From NCBI RefSeq assembly GCF_001270745.1, contig NZ_LFXL01000039.1, positions 1-64,000 on the forward strand: a stretch of 64,000 nucleotides of DNA, written 5' to 3'. Shown here in pieces: positions 1 through 9,385 of the stretch. The notes below the pieces were generated by a model. It saw nothing but the letters and a program-made list of their open reading frames with translations. It was not told the origin of the DNA and did not search any database. Numbering within the stretch: the stretch's first letter is position 1; each line of letters opens with the position of its first letter. The DNA is from Jiangella muralis. Its GTDB lineage: Bacteria; Actinomycetota; Actinomycetes; Jiangellales; Jiangellaceae. Made by a program: the position numbers and the translations under genes.

Positions 1-152
1 GTACTCACACCGGCACCCGCCCCGTCGAGCAGGACCCGGCACACCGGATCTTGACAGAGAGATCATGGAGCGGCGCGCCGGCACTGCGGGTCACCCAGAC
101 CACGTTCGCCCGCCGGGGCGAGCCGCTCACCCGGCTCCCGCAGCGACCCATT
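1..152. other. Window edge, no gene recognised
   Basis: No supportable reading frame is seen here. A plus-strand frame open from base 1 to a TGA at 52-54 could be the tail of a gene that starts outside the window, but it is too short to assign. Confidence 0.3.
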
Positions 153-208
153 CCATGATCATCAACCTTCTGTGTCGTCATCACGACACAGAAGGTTGAT
201 GATCATGG
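153..208. terminator. 26-bp perfect hairpin, probable terminator
   Basis: Bases 153-178 are exactly complementary to 183-208, leaving a four-base CATC loop. The ends read CCATGATCATC / GATGATCATGG. It starts 23 bases past the stop of the minus-strand PIG-L gene, so it can end that transcript; being symmetric it could act in both directions. There is no U-tract. The outer bases resemble those of the hairpin at 22010-22070, so it may be a copy of a dispersed palindromic repeat. Confidence 0.75.
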
Positions 209-230
209 TCGAGTGCCGGGTGCGGCGGAA

Positions 231-869
231 TCAGAAGACCAGCGTCGCCTTCGCGACGGTGAACGCTTCGGCGTAGCGGCTGCGGCACTCCATGCCGCGG
301 AGCCGGAGCAGGCCGAGGAACAGCTCCTCGTCCCACCAGTCGCGGTCGGCCTGGGACGGGAAGCAGTCGTCCAGCAGGTCGACCTTGCGGCGGGCCACCT
401 CGGCAGGGAGTGGCACGTAGTGGCTGACGGGGCCGAGGTCGCCGTCCCACTTGGGGATCTCGTAGCCGAGCACCAGCGCGTCGCGCCAGACGGTGGGGAC
501 CAGCTCGGCGATCAGCCGGTGGTCCTGGTGGGCGTCGTCGCGGCGCGGTGCGAAGATGACGTCCGGGCGGCGCAGCGAGCGCGCGGCGTCCTCCAGGGTG
601 TCCTTGACGTCGTCCCAGGCGGCCGGGAGCCGGCCGTCGCGCAGGCCGCCGACCCGGACGTCGACGGCGGCGCCGGGCAGGAACCGCCCGGTCGCCTTCA
701 GCGCCTCGTCGCGCCGCTCGCCGGCGCCGGTGAGGACGAGAGCGGTGGCCCGCACGTCACGGGCGGTCGCCAGGGTCAGCAGGGTGCCGCCGCAGCCGAT
801 CTCGATGTCGTCCGGGTGCGCGCCGAGGCACAGCACCTCCAGCTCGCCGGGCGGCAGCACCAGCGGCAT
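231..869 (-). CDS. PIG-L family deacetylase
   Basis: A 212-residue LmbE/PIG-L-type zinc deacetylase, a family that removes N-acetyl groups from sugar conjugates such as N-acetylglucosaminyl lipids or mycothiol precursors. The zinc motif AHPDD lies at residues 17-21 and the second metal motif HQDH at 114-117. A frame runs further upstream to 1019, but the ATG at 869 is preferred: it overlaps the stop of the upstream nucleotidyltransferase as TGATG, and the family motif begins close behind it. It is the last gene of a four-gene nucleotide-sugar operon, so a substrate on an activated or transferred amino sugar is likely; the exact one cannot be told. Confidence 0.85.
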   Translation of the reverse strand: MPLVLPPGELEVLCLGAHPDDIEIGCGGTLLTLATARDVRATALVLTGAGERRDEALKATGRFLPGAAVDVRVGGLRDGRLPAAWDDVKDTLEDAARSLRRPDVIFAPRRDDAHQDHRLIAELVPTVWRDALVLGYEIPKWDGDLGPVSHYVPLPAEVARRKVDLLDDCFPSQADRDWWDEELFLGLLRLRGMECRSRYAEAFTVAKATLVF

Positions 870-1651
870 CACGGCGCGGTCCGCCAGAGCTCCCAGGGCG
901 CCGCGCCCCGCTTGTGCAGGTCGTCCAGCATCGTCCGCTCCTTCAGCGTGTCCATCGGCGCCCAGAACCCGTCGTACGGGACGGCCAGCATCCGCCCGTC
1001 CTTGGCGGCCCGGGCGCACCCGTGCATCACCAGGTCGTCGCCGGGCTCGAGGTAGTCGAAGATGCTCTGACGCAGCACGAAGAAGCCGCCGTTGATGCGC
1101 ACGTCCATGTCCTCGGCCGGCAGGAACCCGACGATCTTGGAATCGTCGTCGACGTCGACGACGTGGAACGAGTGGTGCGGCCGGACCGTGAGCATGCTCC
1201 CGACGTCGTCGGTGGCGAGGAAACGGTCGACGATCGAGTCCATCGGGGCGTCGGTGAGCACGTCGCCGTAGTTGGCGAGGAACACCTCGTCGCCGTCGAG
1301 ATGGTGCCGCACCCGGCGCAGCCGCTCACCGATCTCGGAGTCCATGCCGGTGTCGGCGAACGTGATGCGCCAGTCGCTGATGTCCGAGCTCAGCAGCTCG
1401 ACCCTGCTGCCGCCGGCACTGAGCACGAAGTCGTTCGACGCGGTCTCGCGGTAGTCGAGGAAGTAGTCCTTCACCGACTGCGCGCCGTATCCGAGGCACA
1501 GGATGAACTCGGTGTGGCCGAAGTGCGCGTAGTAGCGCATGACGTGCCACAGGACCGGCCGGTCGCCGACGGTCATCATCGGCTTCGGCGCGGTGTCCTG
1601 GCCGCTGCGCATGCGCATGCCGTACCCGCCGCAGAACAGCACGACCTTCAT
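869..1651 (-). CDS. Sugar-1-phosphate nucleotidyltransferase (glucose-1-phosphate cytidylyltransferase-like)
   Basis: 260 residues, the size of RfbF-type glucose-1-phosphate cytidylyltransferases, which make CDP-glucose for deoxysugar synthesis. The nucleotide-binding loop is GGYGMRMR at 8-15, followed by PKPM (22-25) and the LWHVMRYYAHFG stretch typical of this group. The loop reads GMRM where classical enzymes have GTRL, so the nucleotide may differ. No CDP-glucose 4,6-dehydratase lies in the window. The start is 7 bases after the methyltransferase stop and the stop overlaps the PIG-L start. Neighbouring epimerase and C-methyltransferase suggest a branched or deoxy sugar for a polysaccharide or glycosylated product. 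Confidence 0.8.
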   Translation of the reverse strand: MKVVLFCGGYGMRMRSGQDTAPKPMMTVGDRPVLWHVMRYYAHFGHTEFILCLGYGAQSVKDYFLDYRETASNDFVLSAGGSRVELLSSDISDWRITFADTGMDSEIGERLRRVRHHLDGDEVFLANYGDVLTDAPMDSIVDRFLATDDVGSMLTVRPHHSFHVVDVDDDSKIVGFLPAEDMDVRINGGFFVLRQSIFDYLEPGDDLVMHGCARAAKDGRMLAVPYDGFWAPMDTLKERTMLDDLHKRGAAPWELWRTAP

Positions 1652-1658
1652 CGTCGGG

Positions 1659-2900
1659 TCACCTCCCGGGGTGGACGATCTCCAGTGACGGCAACGCGAC
1701 CACCAGCTGCCCGCCCCACTCGCGCACGTACTCCAGCTGCGCCGCGATCTCGGTGCGCAGGTTCCACGGCAGGATCAGCACGTAGTCCGGCTTCTCCTCG
1801 GCCAGCCGCTCGACCGGGTGCACCGGGATGTGCGTGCCGGGCAGGAACTTCCCGTGCTTGAACGGGTTGCGGTCGACGGTGAACGCGAGCAGGTCCGACC
1901 GGATCCCGCAGTGGTTGAGCAGCGTGTTGCCCTTGCCTGGCGCGCCGTACCCGGCCACCTTCGCGCCCTTGCGGGAGCACTCGACGAGGAACTCGACGAG
2001 GTCGTTGCGGACGTCGGCGACGGCGACGCTGAAGCCGGCGTGGCCCGCCAGCGTGTGCAGCCCGGCGGCGGCCTCGTCGGCGAGCACCTTCGCGACGGCG
2101 GCGCTGGGCGCGCCCGCGTTCTCGGCCGGCGTCGACCACGTGCGCAGCGAGCCGCCGTGCGTCGGCAGTTCGTCGACGTCGACGACGGTGAGCCCGGCGG
2201 CCGCCAGCACCCGCTGTGTCGTCAGTAGCGACAGGTAGGAGTAGTGCTCGTGGTAGATGGTGTCGTACTCGCGGCCCTCGACCAGCCGCAGCAGGTGCGG
2301 GATCTCGATGCTGACGTAGCCGTCGTCGGCCACCAGCGCCCGCAGCCCCTTCGCGAAGTCGACGATGTCGGGCACGTGCGCGAACACGTTGTTCGCGACG
2401 ACGAGATCGGCCCGGCCGTTGGCCGCCGCCACCTCGGCGCCGGTGGTCTCGCCGAGGAAGCGCACCTCGGTCGGGATGCCCTTGTCCAGCGCCGCCTGCG
2501 CGACGTTCGCGGCCGGCTCGATGCCCAGGCAGCGGATGCCGCGGGCCACCACGTGCTGCAGCAGGTAGCCGTCGTTGCTGGCCACCTCGACGACGAAGGA
2601 GCCGCGCCCGAGCCCGAGCCGGTCGGCGGCGCCGTCGACGAACGTCTTGGCGTGCGCGACCCACGAGTCGCTGTAGGAGGAGAAGTACGCGTAGTGCGTG
2701 AAGATCTCCTCGGCCGGGATGTACGCCGGCAGCTGCACCAGCAGGCACTGCTCGCAGACCCGGACGTGCAGCGGGTAGAACGTCTCGCCGCGGTCGAGCT
2801 GGCCGGCCTCGAGGATCGCCTCGCACGGCGGGGACATGCCGAGGTCGACGAACGTGTGGGTGAGCTCAGTGCCGCAGAGCCGGCAGGCCGGGAGGCTCAT
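1659..2900 (-). CDS. Class I SAM-dependent sugar C-methyltransferase
   Basis: 413 residues with the architecture of NDP-hexose C-methyltransferases (TylC3-like). An N-terminal zinc-binding segment has Cys6/Cys9 and Cys49/Cys52. The SAM-binding motif [12 protein letters not shown] lies near residue 100, and the C-terminal domain carries the family signature [13 protein letters not shown]. The frame is open for 985 codons, but the ATG at 2900 gives the expected length, starts directly before the zinc motif and overlaps the epimerase stop by 4 bases. It should add a methyl to a 4-keto NDP-sugar made by its neighbours; the acceptor is inferred from family only. Confidence 0.85.
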   Translation of the reverse strand: MSLPACRLCGTELTHTFVDLGMSPPCEAILEAGQLDRGETFYPLHVRVCEQCLLVQLPAYIPAEEIFTHYAYFSSYSDSWVAHAKTFVDGAADRLGLGRGSFVVEVASNDGYLLQHVVARGIRCLGIEPAANVAQAALDKGIPTEVRFLGETTGAEVAAANGRADLVVANNVFAHVPDIVDFAKGLRALVADDGYVSIEIPHLLRLVEGREYDTIYHEHYSYLSLLTTQRVLAAAGLTVVDVDELPTHGGSLRTWSTPAENAGAPSAAVAKVLADEAAAGLHTLAGHAGFSVAVADVRNDLVEFLVECSRKGAKVAGYGAPGKGNTLLNHCGIRSDLLAFTVDRNPFKHGKFLPGTHIPVHPVERLAEEKPDYVLILPWNLRTEIAAQLEYVREWGGQLVVALPSLEIVHPGR

Positions 2901-3931
2901 CGCGCCACCTGCTCGACCCGCAGGCGCAGCTCGGCGTCCAGCCGGCCGGCGTCGATCAGCTCGCGGACCCGGGCCAGCCGCACGTACCGGGCGCCCTCGA
3001 AGTCGTCGGCGGTGATGCCGATGCGGCCGAAGTCGGCGGACAGCTCGCGGATGCCGTCGGGGACCGTCCACCGCGGCGCGAAGGCCGGCAGCAGCTCGTG
3101 GATCTTGGAGAAGTCGACGCGGTAGTCGCGCTGGTCCGGCCCGGCGTCCTTGGCGAACGTCACCGGCACGCCGACGATCTCGGAGACCTGCTCGGCGATG
3201 TCGCGGATCTGCATGACGTCCTCGTCGCGGCCGACGTTGAACGCCTGGTCGTGGACGATCTCGCGCGGCGCCTCGAGCGCGGCGAGGAACGCCCGCGAGA
3301 TGTCCTCGATGTGCACCAGCGGGCGCCACGGGGTGCCGTCGCTCTGCAGCCGCACCTCGCCGCGGGTGTGTGCGGTGCCGGTGAGGTTGTTGACGACGAT
3401 GTCCGCGCGCAGCCGCGGCGACGAGCCGTACGCCGTGGCGTTGCGCAGGTACGTCGGGCTGAAGTCGTCGCCGGCCAGCTCGGACAGCTGCGCCTCGGCG
3501 ACGACCTTGCTCTCGCCGTACGGCGTGACGGGGTTGAACGGCGCGTCCTCGGCCACCGGCGCGCTGCCGGCGGCGCCGTACAGCGAGCAGGACGACGAGA
3601 ACAGGAACCGCGCGACGCCGGCCTGCTTGGCGGTGCGGGCCAGGTACACCGGCGCGGAGGCGTTGACCGCCAGCGTCGCGTCCGGGTTCAGGTGCCCGAT
3701 CGGGTCGTTCGAGATGGCGGCCAGGTGGATCACCGCGTCGAAGCCCGCGAGGTCGTCGGTCATCACGTCGCGGACGTCGCCGGACCTCGACTCGCCCGGG
3801 TCGAACGTCCCGAAGTCGCAGCCGTCGTACCAGCCGGCGTCGAGCCCCACGACATCGTGACCGTGGCGGCGGAGGAAGGGAACCAGGACGGCGCCGATGT
3901 AGCCACGGTCGCCCGTCACGAGCACACGCAT
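2897..3931 (-). CDS. NAD-dependent epimerase/dehydratase (extended SDR)
   Basis: 344 residues. The Rossmann motif is GDRGYIG at 7-13, the catalytic serine segment SSSCSLYG is mid-protein and the active-site pair YGESK lies near residue 150. The C-terminal half carries the substrate-lid region of NDP-sugar epimerases and dehydratases. First gene of the minus-strand sugar operon, with a 4-base overlap into the methyltransferase. It most likely supplies or remodels a 4-keto sugar nucleotide. The specific reaction is not readable from sequence. Confidence 0.85.
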   Translation of the reverse strand: MRVLVTGDRGYIGAVLVPFLRRHGHDVVGLDAGWYDGCDFGTFDPGESRSGDVRDVMTDDLAGFDAVIHLAAISNDPIGHLNPDATLAVNASAPVYLARTAKQAGVARFLFSSSCSLYGAAGSAPVAEDAPFNPVTPYGESKVVAEAQLSELAGDDFSPTYLRNATAYGSSPRLRADIVVNNLTGTAHTRGEVRLQSDGTPWRPLVHIEDISRAFLAALEAPREIVHDQAFNVGRDEDVMQIRDIAEQVSEIVGVPVTFAKDAGPDQRDYRVDFSKIHELLPAFAPRWTVPDGIRELSADFGRIGITADDFEGARYVRLARVRELIDAGRLDAELRLRVEQVAR

Positions 3932-4036
3932 ATTGCCCCCCAGGCACGAAGGCCCGTTGCGGCGTTCCGAGCCCCCCGCCCGGAATACACCTCGAAAGGA
4001 GACTACCGGGCAGGTCGGGACACGTCGAGCCGGAGA

Positions 4037-4564
4037 TCAGCAGTCGCGTTGGAAGGCCAGCGCCTTGATCATCGCGATGTTCTCGTAGAGCACCCGGTAG
4101 ACCTGCTGGGCCAGCCCGTCCTCGCGCACCGTCACCAGGTCGAGGTCGCCGTCGAAGCAGCGCTCCAGCCGGATGCGGGCGCGTTCGGCCTGGCTGGCCG
4201 CCGTCACGACCACCAGGTGGTCCCAGCCCCGCTCGCGGGCCAGCTCGGCCACCATGCGCGCCTCGCCGCGGGTCGTCGACGGCTCCGGCGTCAGGCAGAT
4301 CTCCTCCGGGTCGTCGTCCAGCGGCTCGCACAGCCGCGGGTCCGGCACGAACGTGACGACGACCGGCGCGACGTCGTCGCGGGCGAGGTCCCAGCCGCGG
4401 CCCAGCCGGTCGCCGGGACCGCCCAGGATCACGACGGCGTCGGCCCGCGACGGTGTGTCGGCGGGCGGGAACACGAACAGCCGCAGCTCGACGGCGATCA
4501 CCGCGAGCAGCAACAGCGTGCCCACCACCAGGAGGCGGCGCGGCTTCCCCCCAGGCCAGCGCAC
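4037..4564 (-). CDS. YdcF/DUF218-family membrane-anchored protein
   Basis: 175 residues with one N-terminal membrane segment (about 11-28) and an extracytoplasmic DUF218 domain: ADAVVILGGPGDR at about 41-53, then TTRGEARM and VVTAASQAERA segments. The family includes ElyC/SanA/YdcF proteins linked to cell-envelope polysaccharide assembly, with no firmly known activity. It lies 105 bases upstream of the epimerase start on the same strand and may share its transcript, so a role in handling lipid-linked sugars is plausible but inferred. Confidence 0.75.
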   Translation of the reverse strand: MRWPGGKPRRLLVVGTLLLLAVIAVELRLFVFPPADTPSRADAVVILGGPGDRLGRGWDLARDDVAPVVVTFVPDPRLCEPLDDDPEEICLTPEPSTTRGEARMVAELARERGWDHLVVVTAASQAERARIRLERCFDGDLDLVTVREDGLAQQVYRVLYENIAMIKALAFQRDC

Positions 4565-4663
4565 GAGAGCGATCGTACGGCGTCGACTGTCCCGAATGTC
4601 GAGTGCGGTCTACCATGAGTCAATCCACCGGGCGCGAGGGGGTTCGACCCGGCGGGCTGAGCC

Positions 4664-5845
4664 GTGGGGGGCCACATGGCGGGGTCGGTCGACGCCTCGA
4701 CCGTTTCGACGAACACCGCGTCCGCGCGCCACCGTGCCGCCATCTCGGCCGCGGTGGTCGAGGTCTGCCGTGCCAAGGCGCCGGTGCTGGCCGGCAACGA
4801 CGCGGTGCGCGACGCGTTCGTCACCGCCGTGCGCCATCACCGGGTGGCGCCGCTCGCCCACGTGCTGCTGCGCGAGCCCGACCCGGCCGTCGCCGCCTTG
4901 CTGAAGGCCGACCGCGACGCCGCGATGATCCGTCACCTCACCGCCTCCGTCGTGCTGGACGATCTCGGCCGCACGCTCGGCGAGCTGCCGTGGGTGACGT
5001 TCAAGGGACCGGTGCTGTCCGAGCACGCCCATCCCGCGCCCGGGCTCCGCTCCTACACCGACGTCGACGTGCTGGTGCCGCCGCGGCGGCTGCGCACCGC
5101 GGTCGAGCTGCTGATGGCCGCGGACTGGCAGGTCATCGACTTCCGCGACATGCTCTGCAACGTCCAGACCCCCGGCGAGATGCACCTGGTCAGCCCGCGG
5201 GGCGTGCTGGTCGACCTGCACTGGTCGCTGATCAACATGCAGCAGACCCGGCGCCAGTTCACCGTCGACACCGGCGAGCTGCTGGACCGCCGGGTCAGCC
5301 GGCCGGTCGGCGGCGCCGCGACGTGGACGCTCGACCTCGCGGACTCGCTGATCCACGTGTGCCTGCACGCCGCGCTCACCGGCGCGCACAAGATGCTCTG
5401 GCTGCTCGACGCCGACCAGCTGGCCCGTCAGGTGGACGACTGGGACGAGGTCGCCCGGCGGGCGGCCGGCTGGGGCGCGGCGCCGGCCCTGGCGATCGTG
5501 CTGGCCCGGTCCCGGGCGCTGCTGGGCACGCCGCTGCCTCGCGACCTCGACCGCCGGCTCGGCGTCTCGGCCGGGCTGCGACTGGTCACCGGCGCCGTCG
5601 ACCGGTTCCGGCCGGTGTCGGCACTGACGCAGGAGGCGTCGCTGCCGCGGCTGGTGGCCCGGTCGGCGCGATCCAGCGGCGGGCGGACGCTGTCGGCGAT
5701 CGGGCGGCGCGGGCTGCGCGGCGTCGGCGAGCGGTTGCGGCCGGGCGGGCGGGCCGAGGACGCCGCGGAGCGTGAACCGGCCGACGCGGCGGCGCTGGCC
5801 GCGTACCTGGACGCCGTCGAGGCGCACGCGCGGGCGGTGACCTGA
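4664..5845 (+). CDS. Nucleotidyltransferase family protein (NTP_transf_5 type)
   Basis: 393 residues from the GTG at 4664; an in-frame ATG at 4676 is an alternative. The centre holds the characteristic motif: a KGPVLS segment followed by LRSYTDVDVLVPP, where paired aspartates bind metal, then DLHWSL. The family is found in exopolysaccharide loci and in lasso-peptide loci such as paeninodin. The stop overlaps the start of the ABC transporter (TGATG), so the two are cotranscribed. Since a lasso locus without exporter lies at 24972-28465, this pair may serve it, but a role with the nearby nucleotide-sugar genes is equally possible. Confidence 0.75.
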   Translation: MGGHMAGSVDASTVSTNTASARHRAAISAAVVEVCRAKAPVLAGNDAVRDAFVTAVRHHRVAPLAHVLLREPDPAVAALLKADRDAAMIRHLTASVVLDDLGRTLGELPWVTFKGPVLSEHAHPAPGLRSYTDVDVLVPPRRLRTAVELLMAADWQVIDFRDMLCNVQTPGEMHLVSPRGVLVDLHWSLINMQQTRRQFTVDTGELLDRRVSRPVGGAATWTLDLADSLIHVCLHAALTGAHKMLWLLDADQLARQVDDWDEVARRAAGWGAAPALAIVLARSRALLGTPLPRDLDRRLGVSAGLRLVTGAVDRFRPVSALTQEASLPRLVARSARSSGGRTLSAIGRRGLRGVGERLRPGGRAEDAAEREPADAAALAAYLDAVEAHARAVT

Positions 5846-7848
5846 TGGCGCGGCACGCGGCCGGGCGGTCCGGCGACCGGGCGCGAGCGGCGCGACGCCC
5901 GGTGCACGACAGCGCACCGCCCCGGCCCGGGTCCGGCGGCGCGCAGTTGCCGCCTGTGGACGACGACGTCCCGGCCCAGGCTCCGGACGACGAAGCACCG
6001 GCCAGCGACGACTACGTCGACCTCGCGGCGACCGCGCGGCGGCAGCGCCGGTCGGTGAGCCGGCTGCGCGCGCTGGTCAAGCACAGCATCCGGCTCACCT
6101 GGGCCGCGGACCGGCGAGCGTTCGTCGTCACGACGGTGCTGCAGTTGTTCGGCGCGGCCGTCATCGCGGCACAGGTGCTGATCGTCAAGGCGGTGCTCGA
6201 CGCGATCCTGGTGGTCGGCGACGGCGGCGGGGTCGGGCCGGTCGTACTGCCCGTCGTGCTGCTGGCCACCATCTCGGCGATGGTGGCGGTGGCGGCGGCG
6301 ATCCAGACCAACCAGCAGCGGCTGCTGTCCGAACTGGTGCTGCGCTCCACCTGGCAGCAGCTGCTGGACGTCGCCGGGGCGGTGGGGCTGCGGGCGTTCG
6401 AGTCGCCGGAGTTCTACGACCGGCTGCAGCGGGTGCAGACCAACGCGCTGAGCCGGCCGTACCAGCTCACCCAGGGCCTGGTCGGGCTGGTCGGCGGGCT
6501 GGCCGGTTGTATCGGGCTGTCGATCGCGATCGTCAGCTTCGAGCCGGCGCTACTGCCGATCCTGCTGCTGGCCGGCGTCCCGCTGTTCTTCAGCACCCGC
6601 CGCGAGAGCCGGCTGGAGTTCGACTTCGCCGTCGCGCAGACGCCGCGGCTGCGGCTGCGTCAGTACCTCGGCATGGTGCAGACCGGCCGCGACGAGGCGA
6701 AGGAGGTGCGCGCGTACGGGCTGACCGGCGCGCTGCGGGCCCGCTTCGACGCCGTCTACTCGGCGTACACCGACGACCTGCGGGTGCACCTGCGCCGCCG
6801 CACCCGGCTGTCCGTGGCCGGCAACCTCGCCTCGGCCGCGTTCCTCGCCGCGACGCTGCTGGCGTTGGTCTGGCTGGTCGGCCAGGGCCGGGTCACGCTG
6901 GCCGAGGCCGGCGCGGCGATCGTCGCGATCCGGCTGCTGGCCACCCAGGTCGGCGCCCTGTTCAAGGGCGCCCAGCAGATCTTCGAGTCGGGACTGTTCC
7001 TCGACGACCTCGACCGGTTCGTGGCGATGCGGCCGGTGGCGGAGCAGGCCGAGGCGGGCGCGCCGGCGCCGGCGTCGTTCGGCGCCCTGCACGCCGACAG
7101 CCTCAGCTTCACCTACCCGGGCAGCACGGCGCCGGCGCTGGACGACGTGTCGATCCGGCTGAACGCGGGCGAGATGGTGGCGCTGGTCGGCGAGAACGGC
7201 TCCGGCAAGACGACGCTGGCCAAGCTGCTGGCGGCGCTGTACGAACCGGACGGCGGCGCGATCCGCTGGGACGGCGTCGACGTCGCGACCTACTCGCGGC
7301 CGAGCCTGCGCCGGTCGGTTGCCGTCGTCTTCCAGGACTTCGTCCGCTACCACCTGTCCGCACGCGAGAACGTCGGCCTGGGCGACGCCGACCGCATGGA
7401 CGAGATCGACGCCATCGCGGCGGCCGCCCGCCGGGCCGGCATCGCCGGTGTCATCCAGGATCTCCCGCAGGGCTGGGACACCGCGCTGTCGCGGATGTTC
7501 AAGGGCGGCCGCGACCTCTCGCTGGGTCAGTGGCAGCGGGTCGCGCTGGCCCGGGCGTTCTTCCGCGACGCCCCGTTCGTCATCCTCGACGAGCCGTCGG
7601 CGTCGCTGGACCCGCGGGCTGAACACGCGCTGTTTCAGTCGCTGCGCGACCTGCTCGGCGGCCGGACGGTCTTGTTCATCTCGCACCGCTTCTCCACGGT
7701 CCGCACGGCCGACCGCATCTACGTCCTGGACGGCGGCCGGGTGACGGAGCACGGCTCGCACGACGAGCTGATGGCCCGCGACGGCCACTACGCCGAGCTG
7801 TTCCGTCTGCAGGCGGCCGCCTACCTCTCCCCCGAAGCATCGCGCTGA
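5845..7848 (+). CDS. ABC transporter, fused permease and ATPase
   Basis: 667 residues. An Ala/Pro/Asp-rich, probably disordered tail of about 70 residues precedes an ABC-exporter membrane domain (about 85-380). The ATPase shows Walker A GENGSGKTT near 450, signature LSLGQ near 557, Walker B VILDEPSAS near 578 and switch SHRFS. This is a half-transporter of the exporter class, expected to work as a homodimer. It overlaps the nucleotidyltransferase upstream and ends 3 bases before a small membrane-protein gene. It lacks a peptidase C39 domain. The cargo is unknown: lasso peptide (precedent in other lasso loci) or a glycan-related compound. Confidence 0.88.
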   Translation: MARHAAGRSGDRARAARRPVHDSAPPRPGSGGAQLPPVDDDVPAQAPDDEAPASDDYVDLAATARRQRRSVSRLRALVKHSIRLTWAADRRAFVVTTVLQLFGAAVIAAQVLIVKAVLDAILVVGDGGGVGPVVLPVVLLATISAMVAVAAAIQTNQQRLLSELVLRSTWQQLLDVAGAVGLRAFESPEFYDRLQRVQTNALSRPYQLTQGLVGLVGGLAGCIGLSIAIVSFEPALLPILLLAGVPLFFSTRRESRLEFDFAVAQTPRLRLRQYLGMVQTGRDEAKEVRAYGLTGALRARFDAVYSAYTDDLRVHLRRRTRLSVAGNLASAAFLAATLLALVWLVGQGRVTLAEAGAAIVAIRLLATQVGALFKGAQQIFESGLFLDDLDRFVAMRPVAEQAEAGAPAPASFGALHADSLSFTYPGSTAPALDDVSIRLNAGEMVALVGENGSGKTTLAKLLAALYEPDGGAIRWDGVDVATYSRPSLRRSVAVVFQDFVRYHLSARENVGLGDADRMDEIDAIAAAARRAGIAGVIQDLPQGWDTALSRMFKGGRDLSLGQWQRVALARAFFRDAPFVILDEPSASLDPRAEHALFQSLRDLLGGRTVLFISHRFSTVRTADRIYVLDGGRVTEHGSHDELMARDGHYAELFRLQAAAYLSPEASR

Positions 7849-7851
7849 CCC

Positions 7852-8589
7852 GTGGGCGACGCGCTGCGCCGAGCCCTCGACCGGCCCGTCTTCCTGGTGT
7901 TGCTCGGCACGCTCGGACTGCTGATCGCGCTGTTCGCGGCCGGCCTGGGCGTCTGGTCGCTGGTTCAGCTCGGCAGCCTCGGCGACCTGCGGCCCTGCGA
8001 ACGCGACTTCGCCGGCCGCTGCCTGACCGAGCGCGAGGCGATCGCCGAGGAGGAGTCCTGGAGTGGTGGGCGCAGCGTGGACACCACCCCGACGTGGCTG
8101 CTCACGGTTGCCGGGTCGCTGCCCTCGGCCGAGGACACGGATCGTCTGTACATGGAGTTCCGCCGCCAGGATGATCTCGGCGAGCTACGGCCCGGGATGC
8201 GCGTGACGGTCGTCTTCGCCGGCATGGACGCCGCCTGGTTGCGGCTGCCGTCCGGCGCGACGCTCGAGTCGGAGGAGCATCCCCGGAACACCTGGGCGGC
8301 GTCGCTCGGCGTGGCCCTGATGATCGCCGGGCCGAGCCTCTCCGCCGTCGTCACCGGCGTTCGCGGCCGTCGCGGCGGCTGGGCGGCGCACACGCCCGGC
8401 GCCGGATTCGGCCCCGATCGTTGGTGGCTGCTGTCGGTGGTGGGCCTCGCAGGGTTCGTCGCACAGCTCGCTTTCCCGCGGCCACCGGCCGGCCTCGTGA
8501 TCCTCGGCGTGCTGCTGCTCGGCGGGCTCATCACCCTCGGCGTCTGGCTGGTGCTCCCCCGACGCTCGTCCGGGCGGCATGCCCGCTGA
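7852..8589 (+). CDS. Hypothetical membrane protein
   Basis: 245 residues from GTG 7852, three bases after the ABC transporter stop, so translationally coupled. One membrane segment near residues 13-38, an extracytoplasmic loop of about 100 residues with two Cys (CERDFAGRC), then about three membrane segments (around 148-165, 187-205, 212-235). The loop looks like the globular DUF3592-type domain found between membrane segments, but I do not recognise the family with certainty. Position suggests a partner of the exporter. Confidence 0.6.
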   Translation: MGDALRRALDRPVFLVLLGTLGLLIALFAAGLGVWSLVQLGSLGDLRPCERDFAGRCLTEREAIAEEESWSGGRSVDTTPTWLLTVAGSLPSAEDTDRLYMEFRRQDDLGELRPGMRVTVVFAGMDAAWLRLPSGATLESEEHPRNTWAASLGVALMIAGPSLSAVVTGVRGRRGGWAAHTPGAGFGPDRWWLLSVVGLAGFVAQLAFPRPPAGLVILGVLLLGGLITLGVWLVLPRRSSGRHAR

Positions 8590-9051
8590 CACCGCCCGTG
8601 TCACAGTCGCCGGCCCGATGTCACGAGAGCGGCCTGCAGCACGACGAGGGGACGCCGGAGGCGATCGGCAGCCGGGTGCCCCGGCACCGGCCGCGGCGCA
8701 CACCGTCGCTCATCAGCGCAGACCAGCGCCGGTTTCGATCAGTGAATCAGCGGGCCCGCGAAGATCGGCGTCATTACACCAGAACGGGGTGAGATATCGC
8801 GAATGCCGGACTTCCCGCGCGTCTCGTGGCTCCCGATGTTTCAACGTGTCACACGTCGGGCGGTGACGCCGCATGATCGTGTGGGGAGTGTCACTCTGGT
8901 GACATCTTCAGCAGAGTGCGAGGGGACGGCCCATGGCGATCGGGGTGCGCCGAGCGGCTGTCGACCGCGCACCACAGGCCGGCGTGGCGGCCGGTCGGAC
9001 CAGCCAGGTCCCGGCCGCCACGCCTGATCAACGAAACGGGGAACGAGTCAC
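8590..9051. other. Intergenic region with small palindromes
   Basis: No gene is seen in these 462 bases. It holds an exact 13-base palindrome, ACGTGT-C-ACACGT (8844-8856), and an inverted repeat GTCAC-TCTG-GTGAC (8890-8903), with GTGTCAC also at 8598. They could be operators for the gene at 9052; nothing ties them to a given regulator. Confidence 0.35.
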
Positions 9052-9381
9052 GTGAGCCAGCCCGCTCAACTTCCGCGCCGCTTCGGCCTGCACCGCCGCT
9101 ACGACGTCACCGGAGTCTCCGGAACCGGCCTCGTCGCCTACGGCACGCAGTACCCCACCGGCCGCGTCACCCTGGCCTGGTGTTGCTCGGACGTCCAGTC
9201 GGTCGCCGTCTACGACGACATCGACGACATCCAGCGCATCCACGGCCACGGCGGCCTCACAGAGGTCCGCTGGATCGACCCGCCGCCCGAGCCCGAGCCC
9301 ACGGCGAGCGCCCACCCGACCGGGTTCACCGTGCTCAACGGCAAGGCCCGCTGCGCCACCGCCGCCCAGCAGACCGCGTAG
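9052..9381 (+). CDS. Small conserved-type hypothetical protein
   Basis: 109 residues from GTG 9052, preceded by GGGGAACGAG. Content looks genuine: a GTGLVAYGTQYPTGRVTLAWCC stretch resembles a short beta-sheet domain, followed by SVAVYDDIDDIQRIHGHGGLTEVRWID. I believe proteins with this pattern are scattered in actinobacteria and their phages, with no known function. It ends 4 bases before the stop of the convergent oxidoreductase gene. Confidence 0.55.
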   Translation: MSQPAQLPRRFGLHRRYDVTGVSGTGLVAYGTQYPTGRVTLAWCCSDVQSVAVYDDIDDIQRIHGHGGLTEVRWIDPPPEPEPTASAHPTGFTVLNGKARCATAAQQTA

Positions 9382-9385
9382 GCGG

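Noticed and set aside
213-1861. Long plus-strand frames opposite the PIG-L and nucleotidyltransferase genes
   Set aside because: Their translations are rich in Arg, Ala, Gly and Val without motifs; the minus strand holds recognised families with coupled starts and stops.
1659-4616. A 985-codon open frame through three genes
   Set aside because: Only the last 413 codons have protein character; the upstream part is the Arg/Ala/Pro-rich shadow of the epimerase and DUF218 genes in high-GC DNA.
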